Source: Darwinimomas sp963643215
Lineage (GTDB): Bacteria; Bacillota; Clostridia; Lachnospirales; Lachnospiraceae
Assembly: GCA_963643215.1 (NCBI GenBank)
Contig: CAVIJY010000001.1
Coordinates: 13,325-77,324 of the forward strand
DNA: 64,000 nucleotides
Direction of reading: 5' to 3'
The translations under genes and the position numbers were made by a program. Shown here piece by piece: positions 52,462 to 61,426 of this stretch. Each line of letters opens with the position of its first letter. Position 1 is the stretch's first letter. The notes beneath the pieces were generated by a model, which ran no database searches, was not told where the DNA came from, and saw only the letters and a list, made by a program, of their open reading frames with translations.

Positions 52462-53400
52462 TCACAGCTTATTCTTATCATATCCGAAGTTTTTCATCTG
52501 AATATCACTGTCGCGCCAGTTATCTCTTACCTTTACCCACAGCTTCAGATTGACCTGCATTCCTGTCAGCTCCTCTATATCCCGCCGAGCAGAGGTTCCT
52601 ATACGCTTGAGCATCAGGCCGCCCTTTCCTATGATTATGGCCTTGTGCGACTCTCTCTCACAAACCACGGTGACCTCCACATCCATCAGGCTTGCGTTGC
52701 GCTCAGTCATCCGATCGACCACTACGGCTATTCCGTGCGGGATCTCATCGGAAAGCATGCGAAGCGCCTTTTCTCTGATGATCTCAGCGGCTATCTGACG
52801 CATCGGCTGATCGGTGACTGTATCCTCATCAAAGTACATCGGGCCGGCCGGAAGATATCTGAATATGACATTCAGCAGCTCATCCGTATTTTTCGCTTTA
52901 AGCGCGGATATGGGGACTATCTCATCGGCCTTTACAAGCCTCTGATACTTTTCAATGATCGGAAGCACCTCTTCCTTTCGCCCCAGCATGTCTGTTTTAT
53001 TTATAGCAAGAATCAATGGTTTTTTTGTGTCCTTCAGTGAAGCCGCGATCTCCTTGTCAGACTCACCGATATAATCACTTGCCTCTACAAGCCATATGAC
53101 CACATCCGCGTCTGCCAGTGTATGCCTGGCGACATTTATCATGTACTGTCCCAGCTTGTTTTTCGATTTTCTTATCATGCCCGGTGTGTCAAGAAATATG
53201 ATCTGTCCTCGCTCATCGGTATATACAGTCTGTATCCGGTTGCGCGTTGTCTGAGGCTTATCGGATGTGATCGCAATCTTCTGGCCGATCAGCTCATTCA
53301 TCAATGTTGACTTTCCTACATTGGGCCGTCCTATGATAACAGCGGTTCCGCTTTTTTGTGCTTTGCCATTTTCTATATCTTTGTTTTGATTATCCGGCAT
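52462..53400 (-). CDS. era: GTPase Era
   Basis: Ras-like GTPase for 30S assembly that binds the 16S rRNA 3' end (312 residues). G motifs: GRPNVGKSTLMNELIG (G1), TTRNRIQTVYT (G2 region), DTPG (G3) and NKTD (G4). The C-terminal KH domain has GKGGLMLKRIGTSARRDIEEL. The start has GGAGA about nine bases upstream. It lies 47 bases downstream of the M16C peptidase gene and leads into recO. Confidence 0.96.
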   Translation of the reverse strand: MPDNQNKDIENGKAQKSGTAVIIGRPNVGKSTLMNELIGQKIAITSDKPQTTRNRIQTVYTDERGQIIFLDTPGMIRKSKNKLGQYMINVARHTLADADVVIWLVEASDYIGESDKEIAASLKDTKKPLILAINKTDMLGRKEEVLPIIEKYQRLVKADEIVPISALKAKNTDELLNVIFRYLPAGPMYFDEDTVTDQPMRQIAAEIIREKALRMLSDEIPHGIAVVVDRMTERNASLMDVEVTVVCERESHKAIIIGKGGLMLKRIGTSARRDIEELTGMQVNLKLWVKVRDNWRDSDIQMKNFGYDKNKL

Positions 53401-53447
53401 ATGGATTTTCTCCGTATCTGTGTCATATCAGAATATATTCTGAATGC

Positions 53448-56399
53448 TTATGTAAAGAGGGCATCGGAATGATCCCAGCGTTCTTCGGTCTCCTCTACAG
53501 CTGCCGCACCTGCGATAGCGCACAAAGCCCCGTCAGACAATACTGCTTCTATAAGCGGGGAAAGCGCGCGGATCGCCTCGGGAGTACATCCGAGCACCTC
53601 GTCGCGTTGCTTTTGCAGATCCTCATCGGTCTGTCCGGTGATATATGCCGCCAGATCAGCCGATCCCCTCATATAGGGCGTCATGGGTGCGTCCAGAACG
53701 CCTATTGCACCTATCACAGCCTTTGTCATCTCACGCTCGTCCGCGTCATACTCCCGGGCATAACGCACTATCCCCTCATAGACATCATTTGTCTCGAGCA
53801 GCTTCGGATCCCTGTAGGATGTAAATCCGGAGTTGCCGTTAGGGGAAAATGCAGCCGAGCATCCGTAGGCACCGCCCAGAACTCTTATATGATTCCACAG
53901 ATAGTCGTAGTTGAGCAGAACCCTGAGAACCAGCAATGCACCGTTGTAATCCAGACCGTGCTTTTTGAAATTTCCGAATCTTGCGACATAGTTCACCATG
54001 GACGGGGTCTTCCATGCCTCTCTGCGTGCCCGTGCAGTGAAAACAGCCTCATCCGGATCTACTGCGGATCTTTCCATGGTTCGTACATATGCAGCCTCAT
54101 CATCCTCGCTGCGTACCGGATTCATCGTGTCTCCAAGACGCTCTATTGTGCCTCGCGCCTCTTCATAGCCGGCTTCATCTCCGATAACCGATATCATCAG
54201 ATTGCCCCGTCTGAATATATGAGCCGCCAGACATTGAAGCTTTTCGCAGAGGTCATCCGCCAGATTGTCAAAGTCAGAATCAAGCTTCTCCAGAAATCTG
54301 TAAAATCTGATTCCGCGCGTGCTGTCCAGAAAATACTGCTCTCTGGATATAAAGGAGCCGGCCCGGTTCATTGCGCTTACATGTCCCGATGCCACGATAG
54401 TTTCCTTGTTTACCGATCTGGCCTCAGCTATGATTTCGCGCAGCCTCTCCTTGTCGTCAAGTCTGCTTTCAAAGAGAATCTCTCTGAGCAGCTCTACAGT
54501 CACCCCGACCTTTTTGCTCAAAGATTTTGTCTTTGTCTGAAATGTATAAACCGTTCTGTCCTCGCTGTCCATGGCGCTGTACGCATCCACGCCAAAGCCG
54601 AGCCCGCCGCAGTTCAGATCGATGAGCGTATTCAGCTGCGCATATGTATGCTCTCTGGTATCTATATATCCGAATATACTGGTCAGCAGTCGGACATACG
54701 GAAGATCGCGGTCATCTATATCTCCTATATCATATATGAATCTGAGATATACGATTCCTGATGTGTCGATATCGGAAAAATGCACATCCGTGCCGCCGAT
54801 ATTGCGCAGCTCTCCGCCTATATGTCTGGCGCTTTGCTTCAGATCAGCCACGGAAAGCATGGGAAGCTTCAGCAGATCCCCCTGAGACGACGGCTCGCTC
54901 TGGTATCTCTTCAGCTCTCCGGTCATCTTCCTTACAGCCTCCAGCTCCTTCGGAGTCATATTTTCCTGAATGCTCCTCAGTTTGCTGCGCAGCTTTTTTT
55001 CATGCTCCTTGTCCAGACCCCTTACCGGCTTCAGAACAACCACGGCGCTGTGAGTATTGCCGAGCAGACCGTCCTTTATGAGGCTCTCGTAATATCCGGT
55101 ATCCACACGGCGCTTCATCTCCTCGATGACATCCTCATACCTGATATGCATCACGGGATCCGCATCATACAGCCAGCTGTCAAATGACTGCAGTCCGTAT
55201 GCCAGTCCGGCCGGAAGAGTGCCGTAGTCAGCCTCTCTTGCCCGAAACTCCATCACATTGATAGAGGCTCTGATAGCATCATGATCAAGACCCTTCTCAG
55301 CGGTCTCAAGAAGCGTATCTCGAATGATTTTTTCAAATTCATCTCTTTTATCAATCGATGTATTGCGCGCACGAACAGAGAAATAGGGAAGAGCTATCCC
55401 CTCACAGTATCCTCCGTATATATCATCGCCGATGCCGGCCTTTATAAGAGCCTCCTTAAGCACTGCGCCGGGATTGCCCAGAAGCACATCGTCCAGGACA
55501 TGATAGGCATTATACGCCAGCGGATCCAGCTCTCCTCCCACGGCTGCCTGCCATGTAAGTATCGCTCTGTCCGCCTCATCTTCATCGTCTGATACAGGAT
55601 ATTCCTGCTGTGCATATACGGTTTTATCCTGATGCACGGGCATCGTTATGTGTGAATCAGGCTCCCGGTATTCATAGTGCGACAGGTACTCCTCATCTAT
55701 ATATGTCAGAAGCCTCTCCATATCGCAGTTGCCGTAGATGTAAATGTAGGAATTGGACGGATGATAATATCTCTCATGAAAATGCAGAAATTCCTCATAG
55801 CTCAGATCCGGGATATGATCCGGATGTCCGCCTGACTCCAGACCGTAGGGATGATCCGGGAACAGTGCTGCATTTACAGCCCCCTCCAGCACGCCGTCAG
55901 CGCTTGAATAAACGCCCTTCATCTCATTGTAGACGACTCCGTTATAAAAAAGCTCTCCGCTGTCATCTGTCTCATAATGCCAGCCCTCCTGACGGAATAT
56001 CTTTTCCTCGTCATATATGCGGGGATTGAATACAGCGTCAAGATATACATCTGTCAGGTTGAAGAAATCCTTATCATTGCAGCTCGCCACCGGATATACG
56101 GTCTTGTCCGGATATGTCATGGCATTAAGAAAGGTATTGAGCGATCCCTTCGCAAGCTCTATAAAGGGATCCTTGCAGGGATACTTCCTTGAGCCGCACA
56201 AAACACTGTGTTCAAGTATATGCGCCACACCGGTGCTGTCAGCCGGAGGCGTCCTGAAGCCTATGCAGAATACCTTGTTTTCGTCCTGATTCGGCAGCAG
56301 AAATATCCTGGCTCTTGTTTTGTCATGAACCAGCTGTATCCCCTCGCAGTTCAGCTCTCTGATGTATTCTCTTTTTATCTGTGTATAGTTTTTCATCAT
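53448..56399 (-). CDS. M16C-family zinc metalloprotease (PreP/insulinase-like)
   Basis: 983-residue peptidase with the inverted zinc motif VAHILEHSVLCGS (His60-x2-Glu63-His64), the second metal Glu further on, and the M16C-associated C-terminal module. Its length and layout match the clostridial insulinase-family proteases related to mitochondrial PreP, which degrade short peptides. No signal peptide is present, so it is cytosolic. Two hairpins lie between it and trhP, one of them a repeat shared with dusB whose end touches the GGAGG ribosome-binding site. Confidence 0.93.
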   Translation of the reverse strand: MMKNYTQIKREYIRELNCEGIQLVHDKTRARIFLLPNQDENKVFCIGFRTPPADSTGVAHILEHSVLCGSRKYPCKDPFIELAKGSLNTFLNAMTYPDKTVYPVASCNDKDFFNLTDVYLDAVFNPRIYDEEKIFRQEGWHYETDDSGELFYNGVVYNEMKGVYSSADGVLEGAVNAALFPDHPYGLESGGHPDHIPDLSYEEFLHFHERYYHPSNSYIYIYGNCDMERLLTYIDEEYLSHYEYREPDSHITMPVHQDKTVYAQQEYPVSDDEDEADRAILTWQAAVGGELDPLAYNAYHVLDDVLLGNPGAVLKEALIKAGIGDDIYGGYCEGIALPYFSVRARNTSIDKRDEFEKIIRDTLLETAEKGLDHDAIRASINVMEFRAREADYGTLPAGLAYGLQSFDSWLYDADPVMHIRYEDVIEEMKRRVDTGYYESLIKDGLLGNTHSAVVVLKPVRGLDKEHEKKLRSKLRSIQENMTPKELEAVRKMTGELKRYQSEPSSQGDLLKLPMLSVADLKQSARHIGGELRNIGGTDVHFSDIDTSGIVYLRFIYDIGDIDDRDLPYVRLLTSIFGYIDTREHTYAQLNTLIDLNCGGLGFGVDAYSAMDSEDRTVYTFQTKTKSLSKKVGVTVELLREILFESRLDDKERLREIIAEARSVNKETIVASGHVSAMNRAGSFISREQYFLDSTRGIRFYRFLEKLDSDFDNLADDLCEKLQCLAAHIFRRGNLMISVIGDEAGYEEARGTIERLGDTMNPVRSEDDEAAYVRTMERSAVDPDEAVFTARARREAWKTPSMVNYVARFGNFKKHGLDYNGALLVLRVLLNYDYLWNHIRVLGGAYGCSAAFSPNGNSGFTSYRDPKLLETNDVYEGIVRYAREYDADEREMTKAVIGAIGVLDAPMTPYMRGSADLAAYITGQTDEDLQKQRDEVLGCTPEAIRALSPLIEAVLSDGALCAIAGAAAVEETEERWDHSDALFT

Positions 56400-56408
56400 T
56401 GTCCTCCA

Positions 56409-56451
56409 GATTCAAGCACGAGCGGTGCTTGCACACGCTCGTATTTGAATC
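56409..56451 (-). repeat. Intercistronic hairpin repeat, copy 2 (upstream of the M16C peptidase gene)
   Basis: 43-base nearly perfect inverted repeat. The outer arms are GATTCAA/TTGAATC, the middle ACGAGCG/CGCTCGT, and the inner GTGC/GCAC. Its minus-strand 3' end lies one base before GGAGGACA-ATG of the peptidase gene. It shares about 37 of 43 bases with the copy upstream of dusB. It could form a stem that ends exactly at the ribosome-binding site. Confidence 0.82.
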
Positions 56452-56459
56452 GCCAATCA

Positions 56460-56483
56460 AGTTTGAAAGTTTACTTTCAAACT
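56460..56483 (-). other. Perfect 11-bp hairpin over the trhP stop codon
   Basis: AGTTTGAAAGT and ACTTTCAAACT separated by two T bases, with the trhP stop codon (56479-56477) inside the right arm. No T tract follows on the minus strand. It may protect or attenuate the trhP-M16C transcript rather than terminate it. Confidence 0.7.
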
Positions 56484-57709
56484 TCCTCGCCTTTCATCCG
56501 GAGCAGATCACCTGCCTCGGCACCGGCTCCTGCGTCTACATGCAGACTTTGCTTTGAGTGCGGACAGCTTTCCATCTCGGCACCGTCATCATCCTGTATG
56601 GATCTTACATTCGTGATGATATTGGAGCCGTCCTTTTTCATGATTTCGATTTCATCGCCAACGCTGAATTTGTTCTTCTGAATCAGATGAATGCGTCCGG
56701 CCTCATCCACCTCGTCCGCAGTTCCCAGATAGATGTAGTTCTTCACATATGTGTTGCTGTCGTATATCTGCCCGTCGGATCCCGGCTTTCCGAAGAAGAA
56801 TCCTGTGGTAAACGGCCTGTAGGTGCATTTGCCGATCTCTGTCTTGTACAGTTCCAGATGGTCGCGGTATTTCTGGGGATCCTCGCGGTAGTCATCCAGC
56901 GCCATCCTGTATGTACGGGCCACGGTCGCCACATACAGAGCGGTTTTCATCCGTCCTTCTACCTTGAGGCTGTCTATTCCTGCCTCGATCATCTCCGGTA
57001 TATGCTCTATCATGCACAGATCTCTGGAGTTAAATATATATGTTCCGCGTTCATTCTCATAAACAGGCATATACTCTCCCGGGCGGGTTTCCTCAACGAC
57101 GCTGTATCTCCATCTGCACGGATGTGTGCATTCGCCCCGGTTTGCATCCCTTCCGGCGAGAAAATTACTCAGCAGACAGCGTCCGGAATAGGAGATGCAC
57201 ATAGCACCGTGCACAAAAGCCTCAATCTCCATATCATCAGGTATGTTCTGCCTGATTTGTGAGATCTCGGCCAGCGACAGCTCTCTTCCGGCCACAACTC
57301 TGCTTGCTCCCAGCTCCCGCCAGAAATTGTATGTACCGTAATTGACATTGTTGGCCTGCGTGCTGATATGAATCGCGACATGCGGGGCATATTTTTTTGC
57401 CAGCACGAAAAGTCCCGGATCTGAGATCAGCAGAGCATCGGGTCTGATTTTTTCCATCTCCTTAAAATAGTCCGGAGCGTCATCCAGATCCCCGTTATGT
57501 GCCAGAATATTGGCTGTGATATATACCTTCCTGTCTATGCTGTGTGCATAGGCCACGCTTTCCTCTATGTCATGCATGGAAAAATTGTGTGCCTTTGCGC
57601 GAAGACCGAATGCAAAACCGCCCATGTATACGGCATCAGCACCGTAATCAAATGCTGTTTTCAGTACATCCGGCCCGCCTGCCGGTATAAGCAGCTCTAT
57701 ATCTCTCAT
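56477..57709 (-). CDS. trhP: U32-family protein, probable tRNA hydroxylation protein TrhP
   Basis: 410-residue U32 peptidase-family protein. Start MRDIELLIPAGGPDVLKTAF (ATG at 57709), GADAVYMGG, and the iron-sulfur cysteines in CISYSGRCLLSNF and GECTHPCRW. The family signature is EAFVHGAMCISYSGRC. Proteins of this group (YrrO/YrrN in Bacillus, YegQ in E. coli) hydroxylate U34 of tRNA to ho5U. The gene lies one base after trmR, which methylates that product, and this supports the tRNA role over proteolysis. Only one U32 gene is seen here, versus two in Bacillus. Confidence 0.88.
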   Translation of the reverse strand: MRDIELLIPAGGPDVLKTAFDYGADAVYMGGFAFGLRAKAHNFSMHDIEESVAYAHSIDRKVYITANILAHNGDLDDAPDYFKEMEKIRPDALLISDPGLFVLAKKYAPHVAIHISTQANNVNYGTYNFWRELGASRVVAGRELSLAEISQIRQNIPDDMEIEAFVHGAMCISYSGRCLLSNFLAGRDANRGECTHPCRWRYSVVEETRPGEYMPVYENERGTYIFNSRDLCMIEHIPEMIEAGIDSLKVEGRMKTALYVATVARTYRMALDDYREDPQKYRDHLELYKTEIGKCTYRPFTTGFFFGKPGSDGQIYDSNTYVKNYIYLGTADEVDEAGRIHLIQKNKFSVGDEIEIMKKDGSNIITNVRSIQDDDGAEMESCPHSKQSLHVDAGAGAEAGDLLRMKGEEV

Positions 57710-57710
57710 G

Positions 57711-58442
57711 CTAATCCCCGTCCTTATGATTTTTATGATATACCGATATTGATACTCCGTCCCCGCTCGCAAGCACGCAGGTTGTAAGCCTGGGATCATG
57801 GGTTACGGCATACAGGAACTCTCTCATCCGCTGATGCGCTGTTCTCTCTCTTCTGTCTATTGCATATCTTGAGCAGGCCACGGTTCCGTCCAGAAGCACA
57901 TTGTCTGCCATGAGCATTCCTCCGTCGTCAAGAAGCTCAAGTATCATCGCAAGCCATTTGATATACTGCGCCTTGGCCGCATCCAGAAATACAAAATCAA
58001 ACTTTCTTCCTTCCGCCGCTGCCTTTGGAAGATAATCATCAGCATTGACATGAAGTGCACTGATGTTCACATGAGATTGACATGAATCCTCATGCCCTGC
58101 AGCTTCCTCGTATCTTCTGATATTTGCCAGAGCCTCTCTGTAATCCCGTTCGCCTATCTCAAGGGTTACTATATCGGAATCCGGAAGGGTCTGAGCCATC
58201 ACCAGTGCCGAATATCCGACCGCGGTTCCTATCTCAAGTATCCGTGCCGGTCTTCGAGCAGCCAGCATGGTCTTTAAAAGCTCCTCCGAGTTTCTTCTGA
58301 TGATCGGTATGTCATCCTCCTCGGCACGGATCCGTATATCCTCCAGAACAGCAGAATTACCCGGACACAGGCTGTCCAGGTAATCCTCTATAGAGCTGTC
58401 CGTGATCCTGCGCTGATCGCGGTTTTTCACGGTCTTTTTCAT
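57711..58442 (-). CDS. trmR: tRNA 5-hydroxyuridine methyltransferase TrmR (O-methyltransferase)
   Basis: 243-residue class I SAM-dependent O-methyltransferase. The SAM motif is ILEIGTAVGYSALVMAQ, with the acidic end of strand 2 in VTLEIGERDYREA. FDFVFLDAAKAQYIKWL and GGMLMADNVLLDGTV carry the metal-binding residues typical of the catechol-OMT-like family. The position between a MltG-like gene and a U32 gene repeats the Bacillus yrrL-yrrM-yrrN/O order, where YrrM (TrmR) makes mo5U34. Start overlaps the preceding stop (ATGA). Confidence 0.87.
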   Translation of the reverse strand: MKKTVKNRDQRRITDSSIEDYLDSLCPGNSAVLEDIRIRAEEDDIPIIRRNSEELLKTMLAARRPARILEIGTAVGYSALVMAQTLPDSDIVTLEIGERDYREALANIRRYEEAAGHEDSCQSHVNISALHVNADDYLPKAAAEGRKFDFVFLDAAKAQYIKWLAMILELLDDGGMLMADNVLLDGTVACSRYAIDRRERTAHQRMREFLYAVTHDPRLTTCVLASGDGVSISVYHKNHKDGD

Positions 58443-58861
58443 GAAGCTCCTCCTTCGGAGCCGCCTCCCGTGCTGCTGTCCGATTCCGAACCCGTATCTA
58501 TGAGCTCAAGCATCTCTCTGGGAGTCATCGATGTGTTCAGCGTATATGTTCCGGGATTGATATCATACTGAAAGAACCAGCACTGAACATAAAACGATGC
58601 CTCGTTTTTTATAAGCCCCAGACTCTCCAGCTGCTTTGCCGTATCCATCGCATCGGCATCCTTCGGTATCCTGACACTGACATCTCTTCCCGGCGCCTCG
58701 TCAACGCTGCTCACATAAAATATCTCATGCCCGAAATTATATGAGATCTCACTTCCCTTTATGATCACAACGGCGAGCAGTGAGTAGACGATCACCCTCA
58801 CCGCTATAGCTATAGCGGTGGTGACCAGCCTATTGATGCCATTTTGTCCCTGTCGACCCAT
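58439..58861 (-). CDS. Short MltG (YceG)-like membrane protein without catalytic domain
   Basis: 140-residue protein. A transmembrane helix (about 14-40) is followed by DVSVRIPKDADAMDTAKQLESLGLIKNEASFYVQ and INPGTYTLNTSMTPREMLELI, which match the LysM-like N-terminal domain of endolytic transglycosylase MltG. It ends in a Ser/Gly-rich tail. The 200-plus residue catalytic region with the essential Glu is absent and no downstream fragment is visible, so it is probably not an active transglycosylase. It occupies the mltG (yrrL) position before trmR. Confidence 0.85.
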   Translation of the reverse strand: MGRQGQNGINRLVTTAIAIAVRVIVYSLLAVVIIKGSEISYNFGHEIFYVSSVDEAPGRDVSVRIPKDADAMDTAKQLESLGLIKNEASFYVQCWFFQYDINPGTYTLNTSMTPREMLELIDTGSESDSSTGGGSEGGAS

Positions 58862-58882
58862 CTGCTGCCTCCGATGGTGAAT

Positions 58883-61057
58883 TTAGTTCACCGTCATAAC
58901 AACCGGCACTATGACCGGATTCTTTTTCATCTCTCTCCAGACAAGATTGCTCACACCTTCTCTGATCTGGCTTTGCATCCGCTTCAGATCCGTGACCTGT
59001 CTGCTTTCTATGGTGTTCATGGATGACTGCACGGTATTGTGAAGCCTCTTCAGAAAATCCTCCGAGTCCTTGTCATGTACCAGACCCCTCGTGATTATAT
59101 CCGCAGGACCGGCAAACATGCCCGCTGCCTCATCCCAGCAGACCGCAACTATGATGACGCCGTTCTGTGAAAGAGACTGGCGATCCTTGATCAATGTATC
59201 ACCCATGTCACTTACGCCAAGCCCCTCTACCAGCATGGCTCCTGCCGTTACATGATCAACTATCTTAAAGGAGTCGGCAGTAAGCTCCGCAACATCACCA
59301 TTGTCCGCGAGGATGACATTCTTCTCGGCAAGCCCCATGCTTATCGCAATTTCCTTCTGGGCATCCAGATGACGGTATTCACCGTGCACCGGAAGCGCAT
59401 ACTCCGGCTTGATGAGAGAATAGATCAGCCGGATATCCTGCTCGCACGCATGTCCGGACACATGAGTCTCGGAAAGTATAACCTCCGCGCCCTTTGCCGT
59501 AAGCTCATTCACTATTCTTGAGATGGCCTTCTCATTGCCCGGTATCGGACTGGAGCTGAGTATGATGATGTCATTCTCCGTGATGGTTACTCTCTTATGA
59601 GTGGATGCTGCCATACGGGACAATGCGGCCATGCTTTCTCCCTGACTTCCCGTGGTGATGATGACCGTCTGCTCCGGCTTGTATTTTTTCAAAAGATCTC
59701 CGTCTATCAGCGTTCCTTCCGGAATCCTGATATATCCGAGCTCATCGGCGGTATTTATCAGATTCACCATGGAGCGGCCTTCGATCACTACCTTGCGGTT
59801 GTATTTGTAGGCCGTATCTATGATCTGCTGTACTCTGTCTCCGTTTGAGGCAAATGTCGAAACAATGATTCTGTTTGACGGATGCTCCTGAAATATCTGA
59901 TCAAAACGCTTGCCTATGGTTTTTTCGGAAAGCGTGGTTCCGGCCTTTATGGCATTGGTGGAATCACACATCAGAAGTCTGCAGCCTTCATGCCCTATCT
60001 GAGCTATCCTGTACAAATCTATCGGATCACCGAATACAGGTGTATAGTCAACCTTGAAATCTCCTGTCATAAATACCATTCCGGCAGGCGTATCGATGGC
60101 AAGAGCCGCAGCATCCTGTATGGAATGATTTGTACGGACATACTCAACTGTTATATCGCCGAAATCAAGTACCTGACCATAGGTAACTATATTTAAGGAG
60201 CTTCCCTCCAGAAGTCTGGCCTCCTCAAGCTTGTGCTTTATCAATGCGATCGTCAGCCTTGTGGCATATACCGGAACATTGAGATTTTTGAGCACATGAG
60301 GCAGTCCGCCTATATGATCCTCATGTCCGTGTGTGATCACGAAACCCTTGATCTTGGATTCATGCTCCTTGAGATAATCCGTGTTCGGAATCAGAAGGTC
60401 TACGCCCGGGAGCGTCTCATCAGGAAATCCTGATCCGCAGTCGACTATGATGATCGTATCATCAGTCTCAAATGCAGTCATGTTCATGCCGATCTGCTCC
60501 AGACCTCCGAGCGGGATGATCCTTACCGAGCCTGATGCGGCGCTGCGTCTTTGCGGCCTTGCCTTCCTTTTAGCCGGCATTTGCGGTGATGCTGCCTTTA
60601 TGCTGCTCCCTGCATCGCCTTTCGGCTGTACGGCGCTGCCTTTTGTCTGCTTTTTTCCCTGATTCTGTCTGCTGCTCTTCGTCTGCTTTGCATTTGACGA
60701 CTCGGCACTGCGCTGATTTATGCCTTGCTTTGTGCTTTGCTTTGCGCCTGGCTTTGTGCTTTGCTTTACGCCTTGCTTTGCGCTTTGCTTTGTGCCTTGC
60801 TCCTGTCTTTCACGCTTGCCCTTCTCCGCGCCGGCATTCTGCAGCTTTGTCCGATCCTTCTGCTGTGTCTTTTGTGAGCCTGCGGCCTTTACATTTTCAG
60901 CCCCGGACTGCTTCTTTTTCTGTGCGCTGCCTGATTTGTCTTTTTCATTCTTTGCAGCCTTAACAGACTCGCCAGAGGACTTCTTGCCCTTTGCCGAAAG
61001 TCTTGACTGCATCCCGAGAGCCTTTATGGCCTGTAAGGGATTTGCATTACTACTCAA
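58883..61057 (-). CDS. rnj: Ribonuclease J with a long basic low-complexity N-terminal extension
   Basis: 724-residue metallo-beta-lactamase/beta-CASP nuclease for mRNA decay and rRNA maturation. The catalytic core begins near residue 177 (VRIIPLGGLEQIGMNM), with the metal motif THGHEDHIGG, TGDFKVD, STFASNGDRVQQ and the C-terminal HVSGHACEQD. A Lys/Gln/Ser-rich extension of about 176 residues precedes it and includes three 8-residue repeats (TKQSAKQG type, about 89-112). It starts with TTG, seven to eight bases after a perfect AGGAGG. Confidence 0.93.
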   Translation of the reverse strand: MSSNANPLQAIKALGMQSRLSAKGKKSSGESVKAAKNEKDKSGSAQKKKQSGAENVKAAGSQKTQQKDRTKLQNAGAEKGKRERQEQGTKQSAKQGVKQSTKPGAKQSTKQGINQRSAESSNAKQTKSSRQNQGKKQTKGSAVQPKGDAGSSIKAASPQMPAKRKARPQRRSAASGSVRIIPLGGLEQIGMNMTAFETDDTIIIVDCGSGFPDETLPGVDLLIPNTDYLKEHESKIKGFVITHGHEDHIGGLPHVLKNLNVPVYATRLTIALIKHKLEEARLLEGSSLNIVTYGQVLDFGDITVEYVRTNHSIQDAAALAIDTPAGMVFMTGDFKVDYTPVFGDPIDLYRIAQIGHEGCRLLMCDSTNAIKAGTTLSEKTIGKRFDQIFQEHPSNRIIVSTFASNGDRVQQIIDTAYKYNRKVVIEGRSMVNLINTADELGYIRIPEGTLIDGDLLKKYKPEQTVIITTGSQGESMAALSRMAASTHKRVTITENDIIILSSSPIPGNEKAISRIVNELTAKGAEVILSETHVSGHACEQDIRLIYSLIKPEYALPVHGEYRHLDAQKEIAISMGLAEKNVILADNGDVAELTADSFKIVDHVTAGAMLVEGLGVSDMGDTLIKDRQSLSQNGVIIVAVCWDEAAGMFAGPADIITRGLVHDKDSEDFLKRLHNTVQSSMNTIESRQVTDLKRMQSQIREGVSNLVWREMKKNPVIVPVVMTVN
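60720..60795 (-). repeat. 24-bp tandem repeat in the RNase J N-terminal extension
   Basis: Three consecutive imperfect 24-bp units (GCTTTGTGCTTTGCTTTACG-like on the plus strand) encode TKQSAKQG, VKQSTKPG and AKQSTKQG. The frame is kept. Such units commonly expand and contract by slippage. Confidence 0.85.
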
Positions 61058-61123
61058 ATTTTAACCTCCTGATTGCTTTTGAGCCGGAGATCTCCCGGGA
61101 CAGTGGGTATCCCGAAAGAGCCA

Positions 61124-61426
61124 TCACCTCATCAGCGTGGTCTCCGAATCATCCATTAACTCTGTAAATATCTTAAACATATAATCAAGCTCATCATCAT
61201 TCTCTACGAATTGATATAAAGCTTCATCTGTATCATCACCGGAGATGTCCTTAAGTATGTAACATTCTCCGTCCTCGTCATCCCCGGCATCAGTTGCCAG
61301 GATATAGTCCATACCGTTGATTCTCGTCTGCTCAAGCACATAAAGCTCTATAGTCCCGCCCTCATCATCGGCCATGACTATCCTGCTTTCTTCCGGCATC
61401 TGATTTACATGTCTGTCATCATTCAT
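61124..61426 (-). CDS. DUF1292 family protein
   Basis: 100-residue acidic cytosolic protein. The block IVMADDEGGTIELYVLEQTRINGMDYILATD, then ECYILKDI, matches DUF1292. The function is unknown. ireB-ruvX-DUF1292 (yrzL-yrrK-yrzB) is a conserved Firmicute trio, and this gene overlaps ruvX by eight bases. Confidence 0.9.
   Translation of the reverse strand: MNDDRHVNQMPEESRIVMADDEGGTIELYVLEQTRINGMDYILATDAGDDEDGECYILKDISGDDTDEALYQFVENDDELDYMFKIFTELMDDSETTLMR

Noticed and set aside
53358..54761. 467-residue plus-strand open frame
   Set aside because: It is antisense to the M16C protease and shows no motif. The minus-strand gene explains the region fully.
58439..58861. Pseudogene of mltG
   Set aside because: The frame is intact with a start, a membrane helix and a coupled stop, and no decayed catalytic remnant follows, so it is treated as a real short gene.
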